Shown piece by piece: positions 5,021-5,145 of a stretch of DNA of 5,145 nucleotides. Every line of letters starts with the position of its first letter. Position 1 is the stretch's first letter. Below the pieces are notes generated by a model. It was not told the origin of the DNA. It saw only the letters and a program-made list of their open reading frames with translations, and made no database searches. The DNA lies in the NCBI GenBank assembly GCA_949743895.1, contig CATJUX010000014.1, positions 1 through 5,145 on the forward strand, given 5' to 3'. The DNA comes from JANFXS01 sp022791155 (GTDB lineage: Bacteria; Bacillota; Clostridia; Lachnospirales; Anaerotignaceae). The position numbers and the translations under genes were made by a program.

Positions 5021-5145
5021 CTTTTCGAATGGAATTTTTCTGTCTGTATGGCCAATTATTTTTATTGCAACAAAAGTGCTATGGAATTTTCTGGATAGTT
5101 TGTGGACACTGCCATTGGCATTTTTCACAAAAAGCTTTATTTTTG
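5021..5145 (-). pseudogene. Possible 3' remnant of a Cys-motif protein, perhaps YgbA-like (nitrous-oxide-stimulated promoter family)
   Basis: On the - strand a frame open to the window edge ends at 5079 and reads NKAFCEKCQWQC followed by PQTIQKIP and stop. The FC-x2-C-x3-C pattern with a preceding N-K resembles the Cys motif of the YgbA/nitrous-oxide-stimulated promoter family (FCxKCxxHCY). In a second frame, 5086-5030 encodes FHSTFVAIKIIGHTDRKIP, which recalls the family's C-terminal YHPxxAIKHxI segment, but the roughly 15 intervening residues of the family appear to be missing. This would fit a gene damaged by a deletion and frameshift. Alternatives are an intact gene that simply ends at 5079, a ferredoxin-like tail (less likely, as the first Cys is a Lys), or chance. 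The resemblance is from memory of the family, and only about 40 codons are visible. Confidence 0.3.

Noticed and set aside
4931..5128. 65-residue - strand open frame as an intact gene
   Set aside because: Its ATG has no Shine-Dalgarno site, and its 3' end runs through AT-rich promoter-like sequence and into the TTTACA repeats. Only its middle segment looks protein-like, so it is treated as part of a possible remnant.

Overview
The window reads as a chromosomal segment from a low-GC, Gram-positive-type anaerobe, most likely a member of the Clostridia. The evidence is AT-rich DNA, strong GGAGG-type ribosome sites, use of TTG and GTG starts, and the protein families present. No mobile element, CRISPR array, rRNA or tRNA was seen.

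Layout. The + strand begins with the C-terminal half of an M16 zinc-peptidase-family protein (2-706, cut by the window edge). It is followed by a small two-helix DUF378 membrane protein (786-1019), whose Shine-Dalgarno site lies inside a possible 15-bp RNA hairpin (724-780). The rest is on the - strand: a Na+/phosphate symporter-family protein with a C-terminal PhoU-like domain (4823-3078), a PhoB/PhoP-type response regulator (3064-2384) and a PhoR-type sensor kinase (2373-1045). These three genes are separated by 13 and 10 nt, and each downstream Shine-Dalgarno site overlaps the preceding stop codon, so they look like one translationally coupled operon. A rho-independent terminator for the operon starts inside the last codons of the kinase gene, and its T-rich tail runs into the 3' end of the convergent DUF378 gene.

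Upstream of the operon (4824-5020) is non-coding, AT-rich regulatory DNA. On the - strand it holds a candidate promoter (TTTACC-17-TATAGT), two TTTACA hexamers exactly 11 bp apart that look like a PHO box, and a perfect 14-bp palindrome centred on CG. The right edge (about 5021-5145) carries a Cys-containing C-terminal tail on the - strand, followed in another frame by sequence that may be its continuation. It could be a decayed YgbA-like (nitrous-oxide-stimulated promoter family) gene, but this is tentative.

Working model (inference): phosphate limitation activates the PhoR-like kinase, the PhoB-like regulator binds the TTTACA repeats and raises expression of its own operon, and the co-made symporter imports phosphate. 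Its fused PhoU-like domain may report transport status to the kinase, in place of the separate Pst/PhoU proteins used by E. coli. The components are all ordinary families. The regulatory architecture is the more interesting part, and nothing here is clearly a new system.
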